Assembly: GCA_964472545.1 (NCBI GenBank) | Contig: CAYYNP010000021.1 | Span: 1 to 59,085 of the forward strand | Direction of reading: 5' to 3' | Source of the DNA: CAYYNP01 sp964472545 | Lineage (GTDB): Bacteria; Planctomycetota; Planctomycetia; Pirellulales; Thermoguttaceae | DNA length: 59,085 nt | Shown here: positions 31,884-40,672 of the stretch, in pieces | Layout: each line of letters begins with the position of its first letter | Position numbering within the stretch: the first letter of the stretch is position 1 | Translations under genes and position numbers: made by a program | Notes under the pieces: generated by a model | Database searches by the model: none | Seen by the model: only the letters and a program-made list of their open reading frames with translations | Told to the model about the DNA's origin: nothing

Positions 31884-32981
31884 TCAATCCGGGCACTCTC
31901 GGACAGATTTGTGCTCCACCGCCGCTTCGTCGATGACCTGCAGAATCGCGTCGCACGCCGCCTTGGCGCCGACGTTGTTGGTCATGATCACACAACCGGA
32001 TTGCCGGGCCATACGGAAGCGTGCCACGCAATGGAAGCCGGCCCCGTTGGTGCCGGTGTGCCATACGTGACCACCGTCTTCCGGCGCATCGACGCCCCAC
32101 CCTAGCGAGCGGCGCGTACGGCGATTGTCCTCCTCGGGCTTCACCTGCAAGGTCGTCATCTTGGCAAGCATCTCTGCCTCCAGGCAGTGGGCCGCCGAAC
32201 GATCGCGTCCCATCATCTCGATCAGAAACCTGGCGTAGTCCGTGGGCGTCGTATAGAGAGAGTACGCGGCATTGCCCTGTTGGTAGAATCGGCGGCCCCG
32301 CTTGAAGTTCCCGTGCTTGTCGTGCCCTCCGGCGAAGTTCCTCTCGAAGTCCTCCAGCCATCGATAACTGCTGCGCTGCATTCCCAGCGGCGTGAGCAGC
32401 CGGGTCTTCATCCACGCGTCGACCGGCTGCTTCGTCAACCTCTCGACGGCCCTCTGAAGATACAGAAAGCCCTCGCCCGAGTACGTGAATCTTGAGCCGG
32501 GCTCGTGCTGCACGGAGAGCGGACTGCCGCTGCGCCACCCGCCTTCGCGCCAGTTGGGCAGACCGGTCCTGTGGAGCATCACCATCCGGGCCGTGATCTT
32601 GTTGGCCGCCGACGCGTCGGGCAGATAGGGCTCGTCCAGATAGGCGTCCAAGGGGCGATCCAATTCGAACGTCCCCTCTTCGACCAGTTTCAAGACCGCG
32701 TAGGCATACAGAGGTTTGCTCATCGAGGCCGCCTCGAAGACGGTTTGCGGATCCACCTTCTCCGGCTTGCCGGCCACGCGCAGGCCGAATGCCCTCGTCC
32801 AGACGATCCGATTGCCGCGGATCAGCACCATACAGAGCCCCGGCACGTGTTCGTCCTGCATAACTTGCGGCACGCGCGACTCGAGCACTTCGATCGCCGG
32901 ATCGGCGTCCCGGGCGGCAAGCGTTGCGGATGCGGCAAAGAGCCACGTAACCGTTACGAGAAATCGAATCGAAGCAGACAT
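31884..32981 (-). CDS. Exported serine beta-lactamase-like hydrolase (class C/DD-peptidase family)
   Basis: A 365-aa protein with a signal peptide (about 1-23). Active-site triad of the family: Ser86-Met-Ser-Lys89 (SMSK), Tyr167 in YSG (normally YxN), and HTG at 308-310 in place of KTG. Such proteins are more often esterases or peptidases than true beta-lactamases. It starts 79 nt after the end of the second sulfatase on the same strand, so the two may be co-transcribed. Confidence 0.88.
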   Translation of the reverse strand: MSASIRFLVTVTWLFAASATLAARDADPAIEVLESRVPQVMQDEHVPGLCMVLIRGNRIVWTRAFGLRVAGKPEKVDPQTVFEAASMSKPLYAYAVLKLVEEGTFELDRPLDAYLDEPYLPDASAANKITARMVMLHRTGLPNWREGGWRSGSPLSVQHEPGSRFTYSGEGFLYLQRAVERLTKQPVDAWMKTRLLTPLGMQRSSYRWLEDFERNFAGGHDKHGNFKRGRRFYQQGNAAYSLYTTPTDYARFLIEMMGRDRSAAHCLEAEMLAKMTTLQVKPEEDNRRTRRSLGWGVDAPEDGGHVWHTGTNGAGFHCVARFRMARQSGCVIMTNNVGAKAACDAILQVIDEAAVEHKSVRECPD

Positions 32982-33060
32982 CGGATGCGGTTCTCCAACT
33001 TGCGGGTGGCTCGCGTCCTCCAGTTCTCCGCGCACGGGGTGTGCAACGCCTCCTTCCAGT

Positions 33061-34512
33061 TCACTCGCGGCTCAAGCGTTTCTGCAGACGCGTCGAGAGA
33101 CTCTCGACCAGCACTGGATTCGCCTCGGCGACGTTCACGGTCTCCTTCGCCGCGGACGTATGATCGTACAACTCGGCGTGGCCGCTTGCGTGCAGGATCA
33201 AGCGATGCGCGTCGGTGCGAATTGTCTTTGCGCCGCCGCCGTAGGAAATCGCCACGTGGCCGGGCGCGGCCGGATCGTCCAGCAGCGGGCGTAACGAGAC
33301 GCCGTCGACGAAGTCGGGCCGAGGCAGCCCCGCCAAGTCGCAGAGCGTGGGGAAGACGTCGAGCGTCTCGACCGTCGAGTCGGTCGACGCACCGGGCTGC
33401 TTCATGCCGCGGCAAGCCACGATCAGCGGCGAACGCAAGGATTCCTCAAACAGCGTGTGCTTGCCCCACACCGCATGTTCGCCCAAGTGCCAGCCGTGGT
33501 CGCCCCAAAGGACCACGATCGTGTTCTTGGCCGCACCGGTTGCTTCCAGTTTCGCCATCACGCGGCCAACCTGGGCGTCGGCGTAGCTGACGCAGGCGGC
33601 GTAGTGCTTGCGAACCTCAAGCGCAAACTCGGCGTCGTCGTTCGGGTTCCGATTCCAGCGGTTGTATTTCATGAACTCGCCCGAGCCGTGCCAGGTCGTT
33701 TTGCCGGCGGGCTTGGACGGATGCGGCGTGGGGGGGAGTTGGGCGTCGCGATAGGGATCGAGGTACTTCGCCGGCGCACCAAAGGGCAGGTGCGGCCGCA
33801 GGATTCCCACCGCCAGGAAGAACGGCTTCTCGGAGTCCGACGCCAAGGCGCCGAGTTGCCGCAGCGCTTCGTCGATCGAAACGCCGTCCGGATAGATCGA
33901 ATCCGGCCCTTCGAGCGCCTGGAACACGTCCATCTCGCCGGCTTTCACACGGATCTCGCCGCGGGCCAAACCGTGCATCCAACCGCGCGGATGTTGCCAG
34001 GGCCCCGTCGGCAACAGGTGCCGATCCCAAGAGAGCGGCATCTCCGGCTGGGCATCGTCATCCCAGTCTCTGCCTCCGCGCCCGCCGGGGTGATGCGAGA
34101 CCTTGCCCACCGAGACCGTCGTGTAGCCGTGTTGGCGAAACCACCCCGGCATGCTCGGCGGAACCGATTTCGGATCGGCCTTCATCTTTCCCGCCCGTTG
34201 AAACAGCGCGCCGTTTCCGGCGCCGCCGTAACGTCCGGTCAACAGCGCGAATCGAGAGGCCCCGCAGGTCGGCGCCTGCACGTAGTGGTGCCGAAACACG
34301 CGTCCCTGCGCAGCCAGCCGGTCGATATTCGGCGAGCGGATATACGAGACCCCAAAACAGCCCAGCTCCGGCCGCAGGTCGTCGACGCAAAGCAGCAACA
34401 CGTTGGGGTTCTCGTCTTCCACCGAAGCCGCCGAGGCGAGGCCGCAGAGCGCAGCTGCGGCCAACAGACCGTAAGCTCTCTTGACGAATCGATAACGACG
34501 CACAGCAATCAT
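33061..34512 (-). CDS. Exported sulfatase, iduronate-2-sulfatase-like
   Basis: A 483-aa family-S1 sulfatase with a Sec-type signal (about 1-30). Metal-site Asp44-Asp45 lie in CVDDLRPELG. The FGly motif is Cys83-Gly-Ala-Ser-Arg87 followed by FALLTGR: the Cys and Arg are present but the usual Pro is Ala. VLWGDHGWHLGEHAVWGKH supplies later active-site residues and is typical of iduronate-2-sulfatase-like members. The likely substrate is a sulfated glycan. The start is chosen at the signal peptide; ATG at 34551 is an alternative. Confidence 0.88.
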   Translation of the reverse strand: MIAVRRYRFVKRAYGLLAAAALCGLASAASVEDENPNVLLLCVDDLRPELGCFGVSYIRSPNIDRLAAQGRVFRHHYVQAPTCGASRFALLTGRYGGAGNGALFQRAGKMKADPKSVPPSMPGWFRQHGYTTVSVGKVSHHPGGRGGRDWDDDAQPEMPLSWDRHLLPTGPWQHPRGWMHGLARGEIRVKAGEMDVFQALEGPDSIYPDGVSIDEALRQLGALASDSEKPFFLAVGILRPHLPFGAPAKYLDPYRDAQLPPTPHPSKPAGKTTWHGSGEFMKYNRWNRNPNDDAEFALEVRKHYAACVSYADAQVGRVMAKLEATGAAKNTIVVLWGDHGWHLGEHAVWGKHTLFEESLRSPLIVACRGMKQPGASTDSTVETLDVFPTLCDLAGLPRPDFVDGVSLRPLLDDPAAPGHVAISYGGGAKTIRTDAHRLILHASGHAELYDHTSAAKETVNVAEANPVLVESLSTRLQKRLSRE

Positions 34513-34583
34513 GTCAGTTTCCCGGAATGGACCGTGTTTCTCGTCTATCATTGTACTATACAGCCAACCGCTTGCCTGCACGA

Positions 34584-34639
34584 ACAAAAAGGGGGACAGG
34601 CTACTTTATCTGGAAAAAGTAGCCTGTCCCCCTTTTTGT
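34584..34639. repeat. Perfect 24-bp hairpin repeat (GGGGGACAGGCTACTTT family)
   Basis: Arms 34584-34607 and 34616-34639 are perfect reverse complements with an 8-nt loop. It lies between divergent genes, so it is not in terminator position. It resembles a small mobile intergenic element. Confidence 0.9.
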
Positions 34640-34799
34640 CTCGCAAACGAGGCGAGGCTCGCGACTGGCGGATTGCCCAAGAGTCCGCCGTATCCTGCCG
34701 TTGAACCGCTTGCCGATCCTGGCAATTGCACAACTCAAAGCGTATGGTAGCAGTAGTGCGCCTTGTCGAAATCGACTCGTCATCAAGGTTAGTGTTCCC

Positions 34800-37259
34800 A
34801 TGAAGTTCCGCGATCCCGTCAAGTGGTGTCTGATTGTCGCCGGCGTGCTGGTCACGTCGGCCGTTTGCCTGCCCGAAATCTGCGCGGCGGAGCGTCCGAT
34901 CGATTTCAATCGGGACGTGCGTCCGATCCTCTCGGACCGCTGTTTTCATTGCCACGGCCCGAACGAAGACGACCGCCAATCGGACCTGCGGCTGGATCAG
35001 GCGGAAGGTCCCGAGGGCGCCTATCGCGAGTACGACGACGTGGCAGCGATCAAGCCGGGCTCGATCGAGGACAGCGCGCTGTGGTATCGGATCAACAGCG
35101 AGCGCCGCGACAGGATGCCGCCGCCGTATTCCTCGAAGAAGCCGCTCTCGGCCGAGCAGAAAGAGATCATCAAACGCTGGATCGAAGCCGGCGCGGAGTA
35201 CACGGCCTTCTGGGCGTTTGTGTCGCCTAAGAAGCCGGCCTTGCCCGAATGTGAGAATCGAGATTGGGGCCGGCAGCCGCTCGACCGCTTCGTGCTCTCT
35301 CGTCTGGAATCGGAGCGGCTTTTGCCGAGCCCGGCCGCCGACCGCCGCACGTTGATCCGCCGGGTGACTTTCGACCTGACTGGGCTTCCACCGACCCGCG
35401 ACCAGATCGACGCCTTTCTTGCCGACAAGTCGCCCGACGCGTACGAGCGCCTCGTCGATCGGCTGATGGCCAAGCCGCAGTACGGCGAGCACATGACCAA
35501 GTATTGGCTCGACCTGGTCCGCTTCGCCGATACCAACGGCATCCACCACGACCACTATCGCGAGATGTCGCCGTATCGCGATTGGGTCATCCGGTCGTTC
35601 AACGCGAATCTGCGCTACAACGACTTCGTGACGTACCAACTCGCCGGCGACCTCTATCCGGAACCGACGCGCGACCAGTTGACCGCCTCCGGTTTCAACC
35701 GGCTGCACCTGATCATCGACCGCGGCACGGCGCTGCCGGAGGAGAGCTACACGCGGAACGTCGTCGATCGGGTAACCGCCGTGGGCACCGCCTTCATGGG
35801 CATGACCGTGCAGTGCGCCGTCTGTCACGATCACAAGTACGATCCGTTGACAACCAAGGAGTTCTACCAACTCTTCGCCTTCTTCAACAACCTCGACGCC
35901 GACCCCGAAACGGGCGGACGTGGAGGGAACGACTTTCAGCGCGGCTTGCAGCCGCCGTACGTCAGCCTGCCGAGCGACGCGCAGCAGACGAGGCTCGCGG
36001 AGCTTGGCCGGACGATCGACGACGTGCAGCAACAGATCAAGCAACTCGAAGAGCGAGTCGGCCAGACCGACGACGAAGCCGAGAAGAAGACCCTTCAGGC
36101 CAAGTTGAAGGGGACGAAGGAGGCTCTCGGAAAGACGCAAGCCGAGAAACAGGCTCTCGAAGCCGAGATCCCCGTCGCGATGGTCATGAAGGAGCGCGCC
36201 GAGCGCCGGCCGGCCCACGTGCTGGTGCGCGGCGCGTACGACAACCCCGGCGAGCCCGTCGAACCCGGCACACCGGCCTTTCTGCCGCCGATGCCAGGCG
36301 GCGACGGTCCGAAGAGCCGCATGGACCTGGCCGAGTGGTTCACTGCCGCGAAGCACCCACTGCTGGCACGCGTGACCGTGAACCGGTTCTGGCAGCAGTT
36401 CTTCGGCGTGGGGCTGGTGAAGACCTCCGAGGATTTCGGCGCCCAGAGCGAATTCCCCAGCCACCCGGAGTTGCTCGACTACCTGGCCGTCTCGTTCGTC
36501 GAGTCCGGCTGGGACGTCAAGGCCCTGGTGCGGCAGATCGTCACTTCGGAGACGTATTGCCAGGCGTCGATCGCGAAACCCGAGGCGTTCACGGCCGACC
36601 CGCAGAATCGCCTCTTGGCGCGCGGCTCGCGATTCCGCATGGACGCCGAGATGATCCGCGATCAGGTGCTGGCAACCAGCGGGCTGCTGAACTACGAGAT
36701 GTTCGGCACGAGCGTCAAGCCTCCGCAGCCGGAGGGCTTGTGGAACGCGGTGAGTATGCCCAGTTCGTATCCCCGCGTGTACGAAGCCGACACGGGCGAG
36801 AAGATCTATCGCCGCAGTCTGTACACGTTTTGGAAGCGCGGCATGCCGCCGCCGCAGATGACGATCCTCGACGCCCCGACGCGGGAGGCCTGCATCGCGC
36901 GGCGCGAGCGGACGAACACGCCGTTGGCCGTGCTGTTGTTGATGAACGAGCCGGAGTATCTCAAGGCCGCCAGACATCTTGCCCGGCGGACGATCGCCGA
37001 CCGCTCGCTCGGCCCGGCCGATCGTCTGCGTGTGATCTACGAGACAATCACCTCACGAGTGCCGGGCGCCGATGAGGCCGCAACGTGGCTCGCCATGGTC
37101 GACGACCTGCAAACGATCTACGGCGACAATGCAACGTTGGCCGAGCAGCTTTGCGAAGGTACAACGCTACCCGAGCAAGCCTCGGCACCTGAATTGGCCG
37201 CGTGGACGATTTTGGCCAACGCCGTCTACAATCTCGATATCACCAAGACCCGAAACTAG
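34800..37259 (+). CDS. PSCyt1/DUF1549/DUF1553 (PSD1) exported cytochrome-like protein
   Basis: An 819-aa protein with a signal peptide (about 1-28). Order of domains: planctomycete cytochrome C (PSCyt1) with CFHCHG, PSCyt2 (DUF1549) from about residue 145 (DRFVLSRLESERLLPSPAADR), a CAVCHDHKYDP motif, a coiled-coil stretch (about 400-445), then PSD1 (DUF1553) from about 500 (ARVTVNRFWQQFFGVGLVKTSEDFG). These proteins nearly always precede a DUF1501 gene, as here. The pair is thought to act in the periplasm, but its reaction is unknown. Confidence 0.93.
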   Translation: MKFRDPVKWCLIVAGVLVTSAVCLPEICAAERPIDFNRDVRPILSDRCFHCHGPNEDDRQSDLRLDQAEGPEGAYREYDDVAAIKPGSIEDSALWYRINSERRDRMPPPYSSKKPLSAEQKEIIKRWIEAGAEYTAFWAFVSPKKPALPECENRDWGRQPLDRFVLSRLESERLLPSPAADRRTLIRRVTFDLTGLPPTRDQIDAFLADKSPDAYERLVDRLMAKPQYGEHMTKYWLDLVRFADTNGIHHDHYREMSPYRDWVIRSFNANLRYNDFVTYQLAGDLYPEPTRDQLTASGFNRLHLIIDRGTALPEESYTRNVVDRVTAVGTAFMGMTVQCAVCHDHKYDPLTTKEFYQLFAFFNNLDADPETGGRGGNDFQRGLQPPYVSLPSDAQQTRLAELGRTIDDVQQQIKQLEERVGQTDDEAEKKTLQAKLKGTKEALGKTQAEKQALEAEIPVAMVMKERAERRPAHVLVRGAYDNPGEPVEPGTPAFLPPMPGGDGPKSRMDLAEWFTAAKHPLLARVTVNRFWQQFFGVGLVKTSEDFGAQSEFPSHPELLDYLAVSFVESGWDVKALVRQIVTSETYCQASIAKPEAFTADPQNRLLARGSRFRMDAEMIRDQVLATSGLLNYEMFGTSVKPPQPEGLWNAVSMPSSYPRVYEADTGEKIYRRSLYTFWKRGMPPPQMTILDAPTREACIARRERTNTPLAVLLLMNEPEYLKAARHLARRTIADRSLGPADRLRVIYETITSRVPGADEAATWLAMVDDLQTIYGDNATLAEQLCEGTTLPEQASAPELAAWTILANAVYNLDITKTRN

Positions 37260-37266
37260 GTTGGAT

Positions 37267-37353
37267 GTGGGGCGAGCATCCTGCTTGCCTCTTGGAGCTT
37301 CGCATCAAACGCAAGCCAAGAGCTGTCAAACGCAAGCTGGGAGCTTACGCCAC
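37267..37353 (+). repeat. Dispersed repeat, copy A
   Basis: Two conserved blocks, 37267-37289 and 37329-37353, recur in inverted orientation at 56538-56560 and 56495-56519. It fills most of the 109-nt gap between the PSD1 and DUF1501 genes. Confidence 0.85.
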
Positions 37354-37368
37354 GAAGGACGAGATACC

Positions 37369-38805
37369 ATGCACGATATTCTCCACGACCACCAGCGGCT
37401 GTTGTCTCGGCGCGGGTTTCTGCTGAACTCGGGCATGGGGCTGGGCGCCGCGGCGCTGGGGGCGCTGCTGCCGCAAAACGCTGCCGCCCGGCCGGCCGAC
37501 GCTCCGGAGCCCCGGGCAAAGCGCGTGATCTTCCTGTTCATGGCCGGCGCGCCGAGCCAGATCGATCTGTTCGACTACAAGCCGGAGTTGGAGAAGCAGT
37601 TCAAACAGCCGCTGCCGGAGAGTATCTCGATGGGGCAACGAGTGACCGCGATGACCAAAGGTAAGTCGCAACTGGTCGCCCCGTCGATGTACAAGTTCCA
37701 GCGCCAGGGCGAAAGCGGCATCTGGATGTCGGACCTGTTGCCGCATCTGTCGAAGGCGGCCGACGATCTCTGCATCATCAACTCGCTGCAGACCAATGCC
37801 ATCAACCACGACCCGGCCAAGACGTTTGTCTGCACCGGCTCGGAGATCCCCGGCAAGGCGAGCATGGGGTCCTGGTTGAGCTACGGCCTGGGGTCGATGA
37901 ATCGCGACCTGCCCGACTTCATCGTGCTGACCTCGGCCTATTGGACCGGCGGCACGCGCAACGTGCAGGCGCTCTACAGCCGGCTGTGGGGAAGTGGCTT
38001 TTTGCCGTCGAAACACCAGGGTGTGGCGTTTCAAACTTCCGGCGATCCGGTCCTGTTCCTCTCGAACCCCGCCGGCGTCGACGGGCCCGTCCGGCGGCGG
38101 ATGCTCGATACGCTTGGCAAGGTGAATCAGAAGCACTTCGACGAGATCGGCGATCCCGAGATCCAGACCACCGTGGCCCAGCAGGAGCTGGCCTTCCGCA
38201 TGCAGTCCTCCGTGCCGGAGTTAACCGACGTCTCCAAGGAGCCGAAGGCGATCCTCGACCTCTACGGCCCCGAGGTCCACAAGACCGGGTCGTTCGCGCG
38301 GAATTGCCTGCTCGCCCGGCGGATGATGGAACGCGGCGTCCGCTTCGTGCAGATCTTCCACCGCGGCTGGGACCACCACACGATCCTGCCGAAGCAGTTG
38401 CCCGGCCAGTGCTTCGACGTCGACCAGCCGACGGCCGCGCTGCTAACGGACCTCAAACAACGGGGTCTGTTGGACGACACGATCGTGGTCTTCGCCGGCG
38501 AATTCGGCCGTACGGTTTATTGCCAGGGCAATCTGCAGCGCGACGATTACGGCCGCGATCATCATCCGCTCTGCTTCTCCGGGTGGCTGGCCGGCGGCGG
38601 CTTTCGCGGCGGGCTCACGTACGGCCAGACCGACGAATTCAGTTACAACGTGGTGAAAGACCCCGTGAACGTGCGCGACCTGCACGCCACGATCCTGCAT
38701 CAGTTGGGCATCGATCACCAGCGGCTGACGTTCCCGTTCCAAGGGCTCGACCAACGCCTCACCGGGGTCGAAGAGGCACACGTTATCAAGGGGATTCTCG
38801 GCTAG
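37369..38805 (+). CDS. DUF1501 Tat-exported protein
   Basis: A 478-aa protein. A Tat-like signal (LSRRGFLLNSG, about 10-20, then an Ala-rich helix) leads to a sulfatase-fold DUF1501 domain, with typical motifs FLFMAGAPSQIDLFDYKP, FHRGWDHH and VVFAGEFGRT. It is the usual partner of PSD1 proteins. A repeat separates the two genes, but they remain on one strand with no terminator seen. Function is unknown; an alkaline-phosphatase-like enzyme is possible. Confidence 0.93.
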   Translation: MHDILHDHQRLLSRRGFLLNSGMGLGAAALGALLPQNAAARPADAPEPRAKRVIFLFMAGAPSQIDLFDYKPELEKQFKQPLPESISMGQRVTAMTKGKSQLVAPSMYKFQRQGESGIWMSDLLPHLSKAADDLCIINSLQTNAINHDPAKTFVCTGSEIPGKASMGSWLSYGLGSMNRDLPDFIVLTSAYWTGGTRNVQALYSRLWGSGFLPSKHQGVAFQTSGDPVLFLSNPAGVDGPVRRRMLDTLGKVNQKHFDEIGDPEIQTTVAQQELAFRMQSSVPELTDVSKEPKAILDLYGPEVHKTGSFARNCLLARRMMERGVRFVQIFHRGWDHHTILPKQLPGQCFDVDQPTAALLTDLKQRGLLDDTIVVFAGEFGRTVYCQGNLQRDDYGRDHHPLCFSGWLAGGGFRGGLTYGQTDEFSYNVVKDPVNVRDLHATILHQLGIDHQRLTFPFQGLDQRLTGVEEAHVIKGILG

Positions 38806-38829
38806 CAGCCCATTGAAGAACGTTGAAAC

Positions 38830-38910
<81 letters not shown>

Positions 38911-38987
38911 AGATTCTCGGACTCCTACTTTCTCAATCGGCTGCCGGCAATTGCCGAGACGGGTCGTCCACGGCGATGCACGCGCAA

Positions 38988-40439
38988 TCACAGATCCGGC
39001 GGTTCGTGGAATGCCAGGTCGTGGTCGGTGGCGATCAACTCCGCCTGGCTCGCAACGACCCGAATCGTTCGCCAGTGGCCGGCGCGGTATCGGAGGTAGA
39101 ACAGGCCGCTGAAGACCATGAACGTCAGCACCATGGCCGCCCAAGCCGTTTCGGGCGAGAGATTCAGCACGTGCAGGATCACGAACAGGATCGGCACCAA
39201 CAACCAGTGCAAGGTCACCGAGATGCACATCGCCCAGAAGGTGTCGCCGGCGCCGCGCAGCGCGCCGACAAATACGATCAGGCCGGCTTCGATCAGCACG
39301 TAGACCGCCGCTAGGCGAATCATGAAGATCGCAATCGGCACGGCCGCGGCATAGGCGGGATCGTCGCCGGCCGGGCGGAAGACGTCGACCAACGCGGCGG
39401 GAAAGAACAAAAACAGCACCAAGATCCCGGCCGAATAGACCCAACCGCTCTTCAGCGCCGACATCACCGAGCGATGCGCCGTATCGGGATCGCCGGCCCC
39501 CATGTAACGGCCCACCAGGCTCATCACGCCAATCTCCAGCCCCACCAGCGGCAGAAACGACACCAGGTCCCAGTTGAACATGATCGTCGTGGCCGTGGCG
39601 GTGACCGAGCCGTGTTTGTGAAACGTGAGGATCATCAGGCTGAAGGCCACCAGATTCAGAAACATCTCGATTCCGGCGGGATACCCGAACCGAAGTAACT
39701 TGCGCATCGCGCCTGAGTCGAACTTCAGCGAACGGCGAATCTTGTATTCGCGGCAGTTCGCCGGGCGCAAATAGGCGATCACCAACACCGTCAGTCCGCA
39801 AACACTGCCGGTGATGGTGCCGTAAGCCGCCCCACGGATGCCCATCGCCGGCAGACCGAACTTGCCGAAGATCAGCACGTAGTTCATGCCGATATTGACC
39901 ACCATGGCCACGATCGCCGAGAGCATCACCACCCGCGTCCGCCCGCTGCCGGAGAAGAACGAACTGAGGCAGTGACGCAACAATCCTACGCCCACGGCGT
40001 AGACCAGGATGTCGAAATAGACGCGTTGCGGCGCCGCCTGCTCCGGGGGGATATCCCACTCGGCAAACAGCCAATAGACCAACGGCCGGGCCAAGAGGAT
40101 CAACGGCCAGGCGGCCAGGGCGATCAACATCGCCTGGGTGGTAGCCACGGCGCAGTATCGCTTGCGGCCGGCCCCCAGATACTGGGCCACCAACGCCGTG
40201 GTGTAGCCGATCAGCCCCACGAAAAAGGTCGTCATCGTAAAGCAGGTCAGCCCGCCGGCCATGGCCGCGTTCATCTGGGCCGACCCCAAACGCGACAGGA
40301 ACAGCCGATCGGTGAACGTCATCGCCGTTTCGCAGGCGTGGGAGACCACCATCGGCAGCGCAATCGTCAACAGCTCGCGCACCCCGCCGGCGCGGTCGTC
40401 GATCGTCGTTCCCGCGGGTGCTTGCGTGGGTTTGTCCAT
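38988..40439 (-). CDS. MATE family multidrug/sodium antiporter
   Basis: A 483-aa protein with the twelve hydrophobic helices of the MATE fold. The N-terminal region reads LTIALPMVVSHACETAMTFTDRLFLSRLG, a typical MatE opening; the second half starts near PAGIEMFLNLVAFSLMILTFHKHG. It exports organic cations or other toxic compounds in exchange for Na+ or H+. No strong SD is visible before the ATG. Confidence 0.92.
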   Translation of the reverse strand: MDKPTQAPAGTTIDDRAGGVRELLTIALPMVVSHACETAMTFTDRLFLSRLGSAQMNAAMAGGLTCFTMTTFFVGLIGYTTALVAQYLGAGRKRYCAVATTQAMLIALAAWPLILLARPLVYWLFAEWDIPPEQAAPQRVYFDILVYAVGVGLLRHCLSSFFSGSGRTRVVMLSAIVAMVVNIGMNYVLIFGKFGLPAMGIRGAAYGTITGSVCGLTVLVIAYLRPANCREYKIRRSLKFDSGAMRKLLRFGYPAGIEMFLNLVAFSLMILTFHKHGSVTATATTIMFNWDLVSFLPLVGLEIGVMSLVGRYMGAGDPDTAHRSVMSALKSGWVYSAGILVLFLFFPAALVDVFRPAGDDPAYAAAVPIAIFMIRLAAVYVLIEAGLIVFVGALRGAGDTFWAMCISVTLHWLLVPILFVILHVLNLSPETAWAAMVLTFMVFSGLFYLRYRAGHWRTIRVVASQAELIATDHDLAFHEPPDL

Positions 40440-40520
40440 GAAGTCGATTGGGCTTTGTCCGAAGACGGCCTTTGGGGGCTACCGGCTCAGCGCCGGGAAG
40501 CGCCAGATCGCCGAAAACCT

Positions 40521-40577
40521 GGGGCACCGCTGCGCTTTGCCCCAGCCACCCGTCGCTGCGCTTTGCCCCAGCCACCC
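40521..40577 (-). repeat. GGTGGCTGGGGCAAAG repeat, single-arm tandem copy
   Basis: Positions 40521-40551 and 40555-40577 repeat the right arm of the 18777-18853 hairpin twice in the same orientation, so no hairpin forms here. Confidence 0.85.
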
Positions 40578-40672
40578 TTCCGGGACAATGGAACGTTCTC
40601 CCGTCGACAAGGAGGGGATTATCGTCGCAAAGGTTCACCGGATCAATGGGCCACGCCGGCGAAAAGCTCGGC

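Noticed and set aside
31884..32981. Antibiotic-resistance beta-lactamase
   Set aside because: SxxK is present, but YSG and HTG replace YxN and KTG, which fits an esterase or peptidase relative better.
34584..34639. Rho-independent terminator
   Set aside because: It lies between the starts of divergent genes, so no transcript ends there.
34548..36977. 809-aa minus-strand ORF opposite PSD1
   Set aside because: Antisense shadow of a well-recognised family gene.
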